Source: Candidatus Zhuqueibacterota bacterium (GTDB taxonomy: Bacteria; Zhuqueibacterota; Zhuqueibacteria; Oceanimicrobiales; Oceanimicrobiaceae). From it: a DNA stretch of 64,000 bases. Under the pieces are notes generated by a model. That model made no database searches. It saw only the letters and a program-made list of their open reading frames with translations, and had not been told where the DNA came from. Where the stretch lies: the NCBI GenBank assembly GCA_029262055.1, contig JAJDAD010000011.1, forward strand, positions 34,074 to 98,073, read 5' to 3'. Both the position numbers and the translations under genes were made by a program. Each line of letters opens with the position of its first letter. Positions within the stretch are counted from its first letter, which is position 1. Of the stretch, positions 8,917-18,118 are shown one piece after another.

Positions 8917-10026
8917 TTAGTCGCCATTAGGCACCGAACTCTCCAGTTTGGCTCTGTTTTCCGAGAGACCTGTGGGAAGTTTCTCAAATCCTGAAGACCG
9001 CCAAGACAGGGATAGAGAATCGAAGCATCCTAGCCTCATTCCTGCGAAAAAAAAGACAGCGGCATTGCAAAGAAATGACAAAAGGCCTGCGGTTGGACTG
9101 AGATGAAGCACCACAAGGCTTACAACTCCACAAAAAAACGTCGCACCGAACAGCAGGAAAACTGCAGTGCGCTGGTTTGAAACTATCATCAACAGACGAT
9201 GATGGAGATGCTCTCTGTCACCAACAAACGGATGCTGCCCTCGACTTAGTCGGCGTAAGATAGATATCACGGTGTCGAATAGTGGAATAAAAAGCAGAGT
9301 CACAACGGCCAATATATTCACTCCGTCCGAGACAGAAAAGGCTCGCAATGCAACTATAGAAAGCAGATAGCCAAGATACAGGCTGCCATTGTCTCCAAGA
9401 AAGATCCTGGCAGTAGAGAAGTTATATGGCAGAAATCCCAGTGCACTTGCGCCGAGTATTAGCGCTATCGCGGCCACATCAAAATGATTGGTTGCAGTAG
9501 CACCGATGAAAACAAAAAGCGCTACGATCACAGAGAAGCCAGTGGCCAGACCATCCACTCCGTCTATCAGATTGAGTGCATTGGTGACGGTCAGAATCCA
9601 CAAAAAAGTGAGTGGAATCGCAAACCCTTCCAGAGCGTAGGAGCCCAGCAGTGGTATATAGATTTGGTCCATCACTACTCCGCTTTGAATGGCAATGAGA
9701 GCCCCTATAGACTGCCCCAGGAGCTTGTAGTTGCACTCGATCTCATGCAGGTCATCGATTAGCCCCGTGAGCAGCACGACCACGCTTCCGAGGATCACCC
9801 CCCACCAGTCCAGAAAACTATCCATGCAGAGCCAGCAGAGGCTCAAACACGTCACAAAAGTGACAGAAATGGCAAGGCCCCCGAGATTGGGAATATGGCC
9901 CTGGTGAATCGTTCGGTGATTTCGAACTGCATAAATCTCTTTCTTAATTGCAATTCTTCTAACAATCGGTGTAAACCCTAGTGATGCAACCAGAGCCATC
10001 CCCGCCAATACCGACAACAAAAACAT
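8917..10026 (-). CDS. WecA/MraY-family polyprenyl-phosphate sugar-1-phosphate transferase
   Basis: The 369-residue integral membrane protein belongs to the MraY/WecA/TagO family, which moves a HexNAc-1-phosphate from UDP-sugar to undecaprenyl phosphate at the inner membrane and so starts a lipid-linked glycan. It has about ten membrane segments and the expected cytoplasmic motifs: HQGHIPNLGG, the D-D pair in GLIDDLHEIE, NALNLIDGVDGLA, GFLPYNF...LGDNGSLYLG, and HPFVGDREHLHHRLL. I start at the ATG at 10026, which has AAAGGGA at good spacing; a TTG 24 bases upstream would add eight charged residues. It is likely the initiating enzyme for the polysaccharide of this operon and is followed 7 bases on by the C25 peptidase. 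Confidence 0.9.
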   Translation of the reverse strand: MFLLSVLAGMALVASLGFTPIVRRIAIKKEIYAVRNHRTIHQGHIPNLGGLAISVTFVTCLSLCWLCMDSFLDWWGVILGSVVVLLTGLIDDLHEIECNYKLLGQSIGALIAIQSGVVMDQIYIPLLGSYALEGFAIPLTFLWILTVTNALNLIDGVDGLATGFSVIVALFVFIGATATNHFDVAAIALILGASALGFLPYNFSTARIFLGDNGSLYLGYLLSIVALRAFSVSDGVNILAVVTLLFIPLFDTVISILRRLSRGQHPFVGDREHLHHRLLMIVSNQRTAVFLLFGATFFCGVVSLVVLHLSPTAGLLSFLCNAAVFFFAGMRLGCFDSLSLSWRSSGFEKLPTGLSENRAKLESSVPNGD

Positions 10027-10083
10027 AATAAGTCCCTTTCTTTTCTGCAATCCATTTATTGTTCGTTACGAATGCTTTGTTGT

Positions 10084-11292
10084 TCAGTTCAAGTTCATCA
10101 GAACCCGATAGTATTGCTCTGTCGCTATTCTTCGCTCAAAATTCTCAAGAAAATAGCGGTGGCCATTTTCTCCAAACTTCTTGGCCAGATCGCTATCACT
10201 GTGCAGGAGTAATATCTTCTCAATGAACCCATCAACATCCCCTTCATCAATCTGAAAACCGCACTCCGCGGACTGAATGAGTCTCGCAATGTCCGAATCG
10301 TTCTTGCCAACCATGATAACCGGTCGCGCGGCGGCCATGATACCATAGATTTTACACGGCACAATGAACCCGTCAAATGAGCTCTTTAGCGATATCAGTG
10401 ACACATCTCCAGCAGAGATTGAGAAGGGCAAGTCGTGACGTTTCTGGTAAGGGAAACAATACAAGTTCGCTAGATCCCACCGTTCCTTAGCCATCAGAAT
10501 CTCCTTCTTTCTGACACCATCGCCGATGAACAAAAACTTGATGTCCTCAAGATCGCGCAGAGAGACAATTCCGCCGAGAAACGTTTCGAAATCATGTGCA
10601 ACACCCATGTTCCCTGAGTACTGTACTGTAAAGTACTTCTCGAGATTGTTCCGAGAAATAAATCGGTTTTCGTTTCGGCAAACAGGATAGATCTGTTTCA
10701 CGTCGGCCCAATTGTGAATAGTGCTAATCGTTGATGTTGCCACACCTTTGTTCGTCAGGGTTGTCTTCATCTTCTCCGATATGGCAATGACTCGGTCCGC
10801 GTGACGGTAGCTCTGGTTCGAGATGTGATTCATGATGCCCGTCAGAATCCCATCTTTTTTCAAGACGCCGAACGCAACAGCTGTATCAGGATAGACGTCC
10901 TCTACCAGGTAAACAAACTTGCTACGCTTTACGACCTTTAGAAGCAAGCCAACCAAAGAAAGAAGTGGCGGCGTTGTTAGAGCAATGACCACATCTTGTT
11001 TACACAAAAACAGACTCCTGACCGTGACCAAAAAATAAAAAGACAAGTAATCCAAAAGCCTTGCCGCATTGTTTCGCTTTCCCAGAGATGAGCTATTCAC
11101 CCTGATGATCTTGGCATTGGGTTGCCTCCCGTTCCGACTTCCGTCCAGCTTGCCACCGTTGTACCGAGAATTGCTGGTGAGAACCGTCATCTTGATATTC
11201 CGGGACGCTAAATCCTCGGTCAGATCGGTCATGAGCTGAGCTGTTGCTGCAACATCGGGATAGAAATACTGGTTAATCAACAGTACTTTCAT
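10084..11292 (-). CDS. GT4-family glycosyltransferase (WbuB-like)
   Basis: The 402-residue product is a GT-B fold retaining glycosyltransferase of family GT4, resembling WbuB-type enzymes that add N-acetylated sugars to lipid-linked O-antigen intermediates. The N-terminal MKVLLINQYFYPDVAATAQL is typical of this subgroup; VQYSGNMGVAHDFETF begins the C-terminal nucleotide-sugar domain, and PVIMVGKNDSDIARLIQSAECG carries the region of the usual E(x7)E pair. It overlaps the preceding glycosyltransferase gene by 20 bases. GC content and codon use here look lower than in the flanking housekeeping genes, as is common in polysaccharide loci. Donor and acceptor sugars cannot be deduced. Confidence 0.85.
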   Translation of the reverse strand: MKVLLINQYFYPDVAATAQLMTDLTEDLASRNIKMTVLTSNSRYNGGKLDGSRNGRQPNAKIIRVNSSSLGKRNNAARLLDYLSFYFLVTVRSLFLCKQDVVIALTTPPLLSLVGLLLKVVKRSKFVYLVEDVYPDTAVAFGVLKKDGILTGIMNHISNQSYRHADRVIAISEKMKTTLTNKGVATSTISTIHNWADVKQIYPVCRNENRFISRNNLEKYFTVQYSGNMGVAHDFETFLGGIVSLRDLEDIKFLFIGDGVRKKEILMAKERWDLANLYCFPYQKRHDLPFSISAGDVSLISLKSSFDGFIVPCKIYGIMAAARPVIMVGKNDSDIARLIQSAECGFQIDEGDVDGFIEKILLLHSDSDLAKKFGENGHRYFLENFERRIATEQYYRVLMNLN

Positions 11293-12493
11293 GTCTCGTT
11301 TTCAATACTCGTGTATAGGCTTCCAGTGTCTTGTCCATTATCAGATTCCAAGTAAAATGCTCATCCACTAGTTTCGCCGCATTAGCGCCCATTGTCGCAC
11401 GTAATCCCGGCTCGCTCAACAAAGTGGCCAAATCCTCTGCTATTTCATCCGGCTCGCACGAAGTGACCAGGCCTGCGCGGTATTCTTCGACGATGCCCAT
11501 ACGACACTTGTCCGTGATCAGGACGGGCGTGCCGAAGGCCAACGCTTCCAATATAGCCATTGATGAGCCTTCTGAAAAAGACGTTAACGCGAAAATGTCG
11601 GCACGCTTGAGAAGGTGAGACTTTTTTGAGCCTGCCACCAATCCGATGAACGTAACGTGGTCACATAAATCCAGAGCTTCGATGAGATTGGCCAGGTCTT
11701 TTTTGTGGTCCACTTCATCTGGTCCCGCGACAACTAACAGGACGTTGGGATGCTCGGCAACAACTTGCGCCAGCGCGCGAATCAGCAGAGGGAGCCCTTT
11801 GGTGGGATGGATACGACCGAGGAATAATATGACTTTCTTTCCAGAATAGTCAAAAGCCTGAGTAGCATCGCCAGTGCTCGGTGAATCAGGCACTGCCACG
11901 CTAACCCCGTTGGGAATAATGGCCACATCAGAGTCAATGCCTTGACAACGCAACTGCGCAAGCTCAGCGTCGGACAAGGCTATCAACATACCCGCTTTGC
12001 TTAAGACACGTTTCCCGATCAGCTTCATGTAGACAAGTTTCTTGAGTTTTCTGTGTCTCAATCTGTAAGCATCAAGCATCCCATGGATGTGAACAATGTA
12101 CGGGACATCCTTTCTGTTGCAAATTTTCGCCGCTTGCAACGCCGGATAACAGAAGAATTCATGCAGGTGCACGATGTCGAAATCAGCGACATGCTGATTC
12201 AGGTATTGCCTTAACTCAGGAGAGTAAAAAAAGCCAACGGTTCGGCTGATATAGGGCAGAAAAGAAAAAGCTTTCTCGACCCGAATGCGCTTGAAATAGA
12301 GAACTTCCAGTCCGTCGTAGGACCTTGGATTGAGGCCATACGAAAACTCCTGATCGCCGTTTGCTGTCGTTGTGGCCACCACGACCTTGTGTCCCTGGCT
12401 TTGGAGCTGCTTGCCAAGCTGCAGCACAACATGAATTGGGCCACCATATTGCCATGCCGGAGCAAAATATGGGATAACCTGAAGAATTGTCAT
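11273..12493 (-). CDS. GT4-family glycosyltransferase
   Basis: This 406-residue cytoplasmic GT-B enzyme belongs to family GT4. MTILQVIPYFAPAWQYGGP and VVATTTANGDQ form the first Rossmann half; VIPNGVSV, ILFLGRIHPTKGLPLLIRAL and SFSEGSSMAILEALAFGTPV are the donor-binding half, with the EGSSMAILE segment corresponding to the usual EGFGLxxLE motif. The variant ASP-Trp-x-YGG start is seen in capsule and colanic-acid-like loci. Its ATG overlaps the stop of the preceding glycosyltransferase gene in an ATGA arrangement, so the two are translationally coupled. It probably adds one residue of the repeat unit; the sugar is unknown. Confidence 0.87.
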   Translation of the reverse strand: MTILQVIPYFAPAWQYGGPIHVVLQLGKQLQSQGHKVVVATTTANGDQEFSYGLNPRSYDGLEVLYFKRIRVEKAFSFLPYISRTVGFFYSPELRQYLNQHVADFDIVHLHEFFCYPALQAAKICNRKDVPYIVHIHGMLDAYRLRHRKLKKLVYMKLIGKRVLSKAGMLIALSDAELAQLRCQGIDSDVAIIPNGVSVAVPDSPSTGDATQAFDYSGKKVILFLGRIHPTKGLPLLIRALAQVVAEHPNVLLVVAGPDEVDHKKDLANLIEALDLCDHVTFIGLVAGSKKSHLLKRADIFALTSFSEGSSMAILEALAFGTPVLITDKCRMGIVEEYRAGLVTSCEPDEIAEDLATLLSEPGLRATMGANAAKLVDEHFTWNLIMDKTLEAYTRVLKTRHESTVD

Positions 12494-13665
12494 CGCCCGT
12501 TACTTCCGTTGCCATCAAGAAATCTCTCTGAGATTACCCTCCATGACAGTTGCTGTTGTACCAATTGCCGACCCACACGGCCCATGTCTTGCCGCACCTC
12601 GGGATGTGACACAAGAAAGTCAATCTTGCTACAAAGATCAGATGCGTCACCAAGCCGATAGCAGAGTCCGTTTCCATCTGTGGTTCGTTCCCTCACAGGC
12701 TCAAGGTCGCAACCAATTATTGGACGGCTGCAAGCCATCGCCTCTAGCATACTCGCTGATATGGTGTCACCCCACACGCAAATATCCGCCGCGCTATAGT
12801 ATTCTGGCAAACGTCTGTTGAGAACAAAATCATGAAAAATCACCATTCGTCGCTTCTCATCATCAAGCAGACTCAGCAGATGTTGTTTGTAATGCCAGTC
12901 CACTGAACCGACCATAAGAAGATGTACCTTGTCGCCTGCTACCTGTGAAAAAGCTCGTATCAACGTTTCGACACCCTTGTCCGGATTGATCTTGCCGGTA
13001 CTGACCAGTAGTATATCCGACTCGGAGATGTCCAAGTATTCCCTAAGCCTCTCTCTTTGACTCCTATCATATACATACAAATCGCTGTCAGCACCAAGAG
13101 GTATATGTTCAATTTTTTCTCGCGGAATTCCATATAGCTTTTGCATAATCTCACAGGACTCATCTGTTACTCCGATGAACTTTTCCACCTGATCAAGGTG
13201 GCTGCCAATCCGCCTGCGCTTCATTCCGTTATAGTATCTCGCCAGCCAGCTCTTGTTCCTCACATGCTCTATAAGATGCTCGTCAACTACAAGTTTGAAT
13301 CTATGTCCACGTTGTTTGAGCCTCATCGTTCTAAACGCATTTGCCAGTATATTGTGCACAATTACACAGTCCGGCTTCAAACTCAGGATGGTGTCTTCGA
13401 GATTAAGTAGCCAAACTCTGTACTTGAGCTCAGCAAACGTTCTGAGACGAATGACGGGGATGCCTTCCTCCACCCGATGTCCGGCACCGCGGATTCTCCG
13501 GCCTATGAGGGGTTTGTAGGCTACATCGTAATTTCGAAAAGGATAGTATCTATCTGACGTTATCACTGTCACATTATGGCCACATCGAATCTGTTCTCTT
13601 GCCAAGAAATACTCCTGATAGCCAAGACGAGGTTGAAAGTAATTTATTACGTGGACGATATTCAT
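12490..13665 (-). CDS. GT4-family glycosyltransferase
   Basis: The 391-residue protein is another GT4-type GT-B glycosyltransferase. The N-terminus MNIVHVINYFQPRLGYQE and the C-terminal blocks LGADSDLYVYD, ILLVSTGKINPDKGVETLIRAF, DICVWGDTISASMLEAMACSRPIIG and YRLGDASDL support this. The donor-site motif is divergent: DTISASMLEAM stands where EGFG..LEAM is usual. I chose the ATG at 13665, which overlaps the stop of the polymerase gene by 4 bases; the longer frame from 13731 would run inside that gene. It is cotranscribed with two other GT4 enzymes. Its acceptor order in the repeat unit cannot be told from sequence. Confidence 0.83.
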   Translation of the reverse strand: MNIVHVINYFQPRLGYQEYFLAREQIRCGHNVTVITSDRYYPFRNYDVAYKPLIGRRIRGAGHRVEEGIPVIRLRTFAELKYRVWLLNLEDTILSLKPDCVIVHNILANAFRTMRLKQRGHRFKLVVDEHLIEHVRNKSWLARYYNGMKRRRIGSHLDQVEKFIGVTDESCEIMQKLYGIPREKIEHIPLGADSDLYVYDRSQRERLREYLDISESDILLVSTGKINPDKGVETLIRAFSQVAGDKVHLLMVGSVDWHYKQHLLSLLDDEKRRMVIFHDFVLNRRLPEYYSAADICVWGDTISASMLEAMACSRPIIGCDLEPVRERTTDGNGLCYRLGDASDLCSKIDFLVSHPEVRQDMGRVGRQLVQQQLSWRVISERFLDGNGSNGR

Positions 13666-14993
13666 GGCCGTAGATGGTTTGGTGTCCCTTCTCGCCGTAG
13701 CCAGCGTAATTCGCTTATTAGAGCGTAGCACAAGAATGTACTCAGCACCCCGAAAGTCATTAGGGAGGTAAATAGTCCCGATGCGGCGAGTTTAGCACAG
13801 TTGATGATCAGAGCTACGTAAGCGCCCATTACAAGAGACGTTTTTCTCGCAAGCGAAAACCAAAGATTGTAGGCTTGTAGAAGCATTCCTACGAGGAACG
13901 ATGTGCCGATTGTGCCCAGATAGCCGAAATCCGCCCAGGCATCACCGATGAAGACGCAATTCCATGTCGTATGAAACTTGCTAAAAAGCTGTCTTGGAAT
14001 AAAAGTATGTGGTGGAATTGCGTCTGCACCAGCGAACGAGGCGACCATTTGCGAACTTGCCCCTAACAGAAAGTCGTGCTTTTCAGGATAAGTGTCGAAA
14101 TAGAGTTGCAGGACTCGATTCGGTTCCATAGTCAGACGAAACCACGTATTGTAGAGCGCTTGCCCGTAGCCAATGTCATATTGGATCGTAAACAAGAAAG
14201 GAACTGCTGCCAACAAGATAAATGCCACAAAAACAAATGTTTTTAGCAAATCTAACTTCAGGCTCAAACCATTGTGACGCACGTAGTGGCAGACGAACAA
14301 ACCGATCAGAAAAAACAATGCCGTGCCTTTGTGGCCGGACACTACTCCGTGATAGATGTTCAGCGCCGCAAGCGACCAGAATGCTATTGAGTACCATCCG
14401 GTCTTTATCATCTCTTTGGCGAAATAGAATACGAACGCAAGAAAAGGCAGTAACGCCGCCCCACCGATATTTGCAAGGTAGTGCGCAAAGCTATTTGCAG
14501 AAGCAGTAGTTTTCCCAAACAGGAGTCTTGCGACCTGATAATTCTCCGGGGCAATATCACCAAGCAGCAACGACAATGGGTTGAGTATCGTGGTCGCCGC
14601 ATACAACTTGTAAACCATCAAGGCAGTCAACGAAATTACGACAGGCCAGAAAAGCAATGGGTTAGCCCCAAGCGTTGGCACAAAACGAATCCGGCGTTCC
14701 CTTCTCGCCGCGCCATGGGAAATGGCATCTACCATCAAGATTCCGCCCAACATGCAGACGTACATGACAACAAGATTGAGTATGTAAGTAACCAAACTCT
14801 CAGTTGAGATTTGTACGCCCAGCTTTGGGTTGATGCCAATTGAAAACGGTACATTAATTCCATGGAATACAAATACCAGGGTGATGAAGAGGGTGAAGGT
14901 ATTTATGACCGTAAAGCACTTGGTCGACCTCTGAAACAGGACGAGCATCCATGCAAGAAAACCAAACCAAATTACAGTCAATAACAGGTTCAT
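13662..14993 (-). CDS. O-antigen/EPS repeat-unit polymerase-like membrane protein (Wzy-type)
   Basis: The 443-residue product is almost entirely hydrophobic with about 11-12 predicted membrane segments, long periplasmic loops and few conserved motifs, which fits an oligosaccharide repeat-unit polymerase (Wzy). Its position between sugar-modifying genes and glycosyltransferases, and the presence of Wzx and Wzz homologues in the same operon, point the same way. The segment FRLTMEPNRVLQLYFDTYPEKHDFLLG, followed by IPPHTFIP, resembles the large loop of WzyE/O-antigen ligase-like proteins. It starts one base after the deacetylase gene stops. Wzy proteins are poorly conserved, so this is a call by topology and context rather than by motif; a ligase is the main alternative. 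Confidence 0.7.
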   Translation of the reverse strand: MNLLLTVIWFGFLAWMLVLFQRSTKCFTVINTFTLFITLVFVFHGINVPFSIGINPKLGVQISTESLVTYILNLVVMYVCMLGGILMVDAISHGAARRERRIRFVPTLGANPLLFWPVVISLTALMVYKLYAATTILNPLSLLLGDIAPENYQVARLLFGKTTASANSFAHYLANIGGAALLPFLAFVFYFAKEMIKTGWYSIAFWSLAALNIYHGVVSGHKGTALFFLIGLFVCHYVRHNGLSLKLDLLKTFVFVAFILLAAVPFLFTIQYDIGYGQALYNTWFRLTMEPNRVLQLYFDTYPEKHDFLLGASSQMVASFAGADAIPPHTFIPRQLFSKFHTTWNCVFIGDAWADFGYLGTIGTSFLVGMLLQAYNLWFSLARKTSLVMGAYVALIINCAKLAASGLFTSLMTFGVLSTFLCYALISELRWLRREGTPNHLRP

Positions 14994-14994
14994 G

Positions 14995-16233
14995 TTACCT
15001 TATAATGGTTTCCAAGTGTTGTACAACCTCCCCAATTGGCGCTACCCAAACTTCATCATCTTCCGTGATTCGTTTTAGTATCTCGCGGTACGTTTGTTGA
15101 ACACCGGGATTCTCGACTGGGTCAAGATACTCCTGATGAAAATCGAGTACTAAACAGCCACCAACTTGTTTTACCCGGCGCATAAATTCTTCAAATTGCT
15201 CTACATACCGCGATGGTTGGTCAATCCGTGGTGAGTCCATCAGTTGGAACGGTACCTCCCACAGCTGTCCTAGACGATCATCCAGCAAAGGAACTGGATA
15301 GGGAATGCAAGTTCCTGCACGGAAGCCATTGTTCCCACCGCTCCATCCCATATTCGAGCTGTATCGAAAGCCTGCTTTGGCATAGAGCTCCCAACTTCTC
15401 GGAAAAACAACGCGCAGGTAATGATGTCGGCACCCCTGAACCTCACTACCCAAAATGTTCTCGAGGTTGTGCTTTTGGCGTATTAGATATTCACTGTTCA
15501 GGTGCCCGTAATAAGCTGCATGTAGGCCGACCTCCCAACCGTTTTCGTGGAGCCGCCTTATCACTGTGCGGACCCGCGGATCCTTGTAGCTGTACCGGCG
15601 CCCCTCCAGGCTAAGCGCCCTGTCCAAAGCCAAAAAAAAGAATGTAGAGCGAACTCCATGCTCATCTTCCAATTCCATCCACTGATCAAAAGCGTAGACT
15701 GGATCGTAATCCAAAGCTCGCCATCGCGTAATGCGCTCGTGGGTGTCACGGTAGTGTTGAACCTTTCCCCTCATGCAAAACAGGGCGAGCTTAAACCACC
15801 AACTTGCCTGACGAAGCACTTTAAATGACGTCCCGTCAAACAGGTCAACATCATGAGTCAGGCAAACTGCAGCCTTCCTTCCATCGGGCCAACGAGCCGC
15901 GGGTTGAAAGTTCATATCCTTGAGTGCATCTACCAGAACCTGGTCAATAACAGGCTTCCCGCTCAAGTTGGAGCGAGCCAAGTCACTTTGATCAAATGGG
16001 AATCTCCCGCGACGGTCATGAAGCCCACAATCAGCCTCTTCCAGTCTAGTAAGGGTTTCGTAATTCAATCTTGCTAGCTCGTCCAAACACAATTGCCTGC
16101 TTAGGCCGTGACCAGCTAGGTAATCTGCATGACGCAGTCCCACTTTGACTGGCGTCGCGAAATCCAGTTCTCCAAATTCGCGTGAATTGCAGAAAAAGTC
16201 CATTCGCTGGACAAGGAACTCTCTATGTTCCAA
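14995..16233 (-). CDS. polysaccharide deacetylase-family protein
   Basis: The 412-residue protein contains a carbohydrate esterase 4-like (NodB) fold. AVCLTHDVDLFDG gives the first metal-binding Asp pair; GVRSTFFFLALDR and ENGWEVGLHAAYYGH give the core strand and the family's His motif, and CLVLDFHQEYLD the closing histidine. The first 110 residues form an extra domain found in similar EPS-cluster proteins. It would remove N- or O-acetyl groups, or it may act on a peptide-like decoration; where it acts is unclear as no signal peptide is seen. I favour the TTG at 16233, preceded by AGAAGGG at suitable spacing and overlapping the PHP gene by 11 bases; an ATG at 16203 is the alternative. Confidence 0.8.
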   Translation of the reverse strand: MEHREFLVQRMDFFCNSREFGELDFATPVKVGLRHADYLAGHGLSRQLCLDELARLNYETLTRLEEADCGLHDRRGRFPFDQSDLARSNLSGKPVIDQVLVDALKDMNFQPAARWPDGRKAAVCLTHDVDLFDGTSFKVLRQASWWFKLALFCMRGKVQHYRDTHERITRWRALDYDPVYAFDQWMELEDEHGVRSTFFFLALDRALSLEGRRYSYKDPRVRTVIRRLHENGWEVGLHAAYYGHLNSEYLIRQKHNLENILGSEVQGCRHHYLRVVFPRSWELYAKAGFRYSSNMGWSGGNNGFRAGTCIPYPVPLLDDRLGQLWEVPFQLMDSPRIDQPSRYVEQFEEFMRRVKQVGGCLVLDFHQEYLDPVENPGVQQTYREILKRITEDDEVWVAPIGEVVQHLETIIR

Positions 16234-16930
16234 GACTTGCCACCCTTCTGACGATGAGTCGCGTCATGTTCCACCAACCGTGTTTCTTGTAAGTCTGGAT
16301 CAATGTCGAGTAGCGTAAGCTCCACTTCTGCGAGGATTCATCTAAACGGTCCAGCCCCACTGTATGAATTGGCTTCGAAATCAGGAGCTCGCGGAGAGAC
16401 TGTTGCTCTGATGGTAGTGAGTCATTTTGAATCTCGTTATAAACCCTCCCAATATCCCAAATTGAGTGCGCATCGCTGCCAGCTACAACTGGCCGCCTGC
16501 TGGCCAGCAAGGTGACCTCCTCATTTAGACTCCTTGGGCACCGTGCGTTCAACGCTTCTATGAAATCGAACCTGTCCCACGCATGATGTGGCAGGTTCTT
16601 ATGAGATTTAAGTGGGTGTGGCAGGACTGCCACCCCCCCTCTTTCGTGTATCTCCTCAATGACAGAGCAGTAATCAAAACTCAGAATGTCCCGACTTACG
16701 AAGAGTCCGATAACATCACCGATGTCTGTTTTTTTTTCAATGCCGGGAATAAACAGCAAACCGAGTCGCTTGGCATGAAAAGCGGCTTCATCATTGTTTT
16801 CAACGCTGTCGTGGTCTGTCAAAGCGAACCCATCCAGTCCCGTTCTCTTGACCACCTTCGCGATCGTCGCTGGGCGCATTCTGCAGTCGAATGAAGCATT
16901 TGAGTGGATATGGAGATCAAGCCTAATCAT
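16223..16930 (-). CDS. PHP-domain metal-dependent phosphoesterase
   Basis: The 235-residue protein is a PHP-domain phosphoesterase. The metal-site motifs are visible in order: LDLHIHSNASFD (residues 4-15), LTDHDSVENN, PGIEKKTDIGDV, VAVLPHPLKSH and GSDAHSIWDIG. PHP enzymes hydrolyse small phosphate esters or phosphodiesters with two or three metal ions. In capsule loci the PHP fold also occurs in tyrosine-protein phosphatases of the CpsB/Wzb type, but the sequence here is closer to the nucleotide/small-molecule PHP group. It begins directly after the ATP-grasp gene with no gap and overlaps the deacetylase gene. The three genes together suggest a modification pathway for the polysaccharide; the substrate is unknown. 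Confidence 0.82.
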   Translation of the reverse strand: MIRLDLHIHSNASFDCRMRPATIAKVVKRTGLDGFALTDHDSVENNDEAAFHAKRLGLLFIPGIEKKTDIGDVIGLFVSRDILSFDYCSVIEEIHERGGVAVLPHPLKSHKNLPHHAWDRFDFIEALNARCPRSLNEEVTLLASRRPVVAGSDAHSIWDIGRVYNEIQNDSLPSEQQSLRELLISKPIHTVGLDRLDESSQKWSLRYSTLIQTYKKHGWWNMTRLIVRRVASLGT

Positions 16931-18112
16931 CTAGCACCCAGGCCTGCCGTTTGGATATCTTAGTTCGCCATGGATGGCCCGCTTGACAATAGCTCCGAGC
17001 TCACGGAAGAGCTCAACCACTGTCGGAACTGGATCTCCCAATTCTATGTTCCATGTGTTTCTCATTCTTCGGTCAAAAAGGACTCCCAGAACCGTGCGCA
17101 ACTCTCCGGGGAAACCTGCAATCAAGGCGAGTTCGCCCCGAAAAGGCCAGTGGCAAACCGTGTTGTTTGAGAAGTTCATTACCGGCTGAAAAGAGTCGCC
17201 CAAGGCCGTCTGGACTGCGTAGACGGGAAAGTCCACTCCTGACTTGATTGCAAGTTCTAACGAGCCCCAAAATTTGGGATTGATCTCCATGAGCCTGAAC
17301 TCATCATCACGGACATCTCGTTTGAACTCCACCATTGCAACGCCATTCCACTTGAGATGGCTCAGCACACGTCTACCAAGTTCTTCAAGGCGACGGTGAT
17401 GAAAGCTCTCGGCCAAAACACTGGGGCCTCCCGTTATTGGGTACTCTCTGATTCTGTGATGCATAAACTGACAAAGGATCTCGCCCTCACGGCAGAGAGC
17501 AAAGTAGCCGTATCCGTCCCCCCTCACGTATTCCTGCACCAAGATTTCCGGTTCAGACGTCTGCCTCCAAAACTGATCGACCTGATATCGGAGTTGTGAT
17601 GGGCGATTTACATACCGCGCTCCGAGGCCATCTGGCCCCTTCAATACGAGCGGAAACGTCAAGTCGCACGAAAATGGCCCCTGGTCATCTCTATCCAGAA
17701 ATTGGGTCCTCGGAATCGGCACTCCGATTTTTTTCGCGAACCGAAAACTGCTGACCTTACTGGCGGCAGTTTGCATGCCGTCCTGCCACGCAGTTACCAG
17801 GACCTTGATTCCGGCACGCTCGAAAGTATCGATGTGCCGCGAGAACAACACGTTGGCAAAGAACGAGATTGGCAAGACAGCAGCAGCACGTTGCTGTTGC
17901 GCAAAGTCGACCAGCTGTTGAATTATGACCTCCCTGGAATCTGTTTTTCGCATACGTCTGTATGCTGAACAATACCTTGAGAAACAGCCGTAATCCGCCA
18001 CCTTACTCTCGCCAAAGCCGACCGTGGCTACGCGAAAACCGGCTCTAGCAAGGCTACGCACAGCCGAGATGCTGTGAGGAAAGCCGGGGTCAGTAACGAC
18101 AACCGTTCGCAT
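16931..18112 (-). CDS. ATP-grasp family ligase
   Basis: The 393-residue protein is an ATP-grasp enzyme of the carbamoyl-phosphate-synthase-like group. Residues 1-110 form a Rossmann-like pre-domain (VVVTDPGFPHSISAVRSLARAG). LVLKGPDGLGARYV is the ATP-binding strand, ILVQEYVRGDGYGYFALC the hinge, and FKRDVRDDEFRLMEINPKFWGSL the Mg2+ site with the E-x-N pair. Such enzymes join a carboxylate to an amine or thiol through an acyl phosphate. In a polysaccharide locus it may attach an amino acid or similar group to a sugar precursor, but nothing in the sequence names the substrate. The PHP gene starts immediately at its stop, and the methyltransferase gene ends 6 bases upstream. Confidence 0.85.
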   Translation of the reverse strand: MRTVVVTDPGFPHSISAVRSLARAGFRVATVGFGESKVADYGCFSRYCSAYRRMRKTDSREVIIQQLVDFAQQQRAAAVLPISFFANVLFSRHIDTFERAGIKVLVTAWQDGMQTAASKVSSFRFAKKIGVPIPRTQFLDRDDQGPFSCDLTFPLVLKGPDGLGARYVNRPSQLRYQVDQFWRQTSEPEILVQEYVRGDGYGYFALCREGEILCQFMHHRIREYPITGGPSVLAESFHHRRLEELGRRVLSHLKWNGVAMVEFKRDVRDDEFRLMEINPKFWGSLELAIKSGVDFPVYAVQTALGDSFQPVMNFSNNTVCHWPFRGELALIAGFPGELRTVLGVLFDRRMRNTWNIELGDPVPTVVELFRELGAIVKRAIHGELRYPNGRPGC

Positions 18113-18118
18113 TCAATC

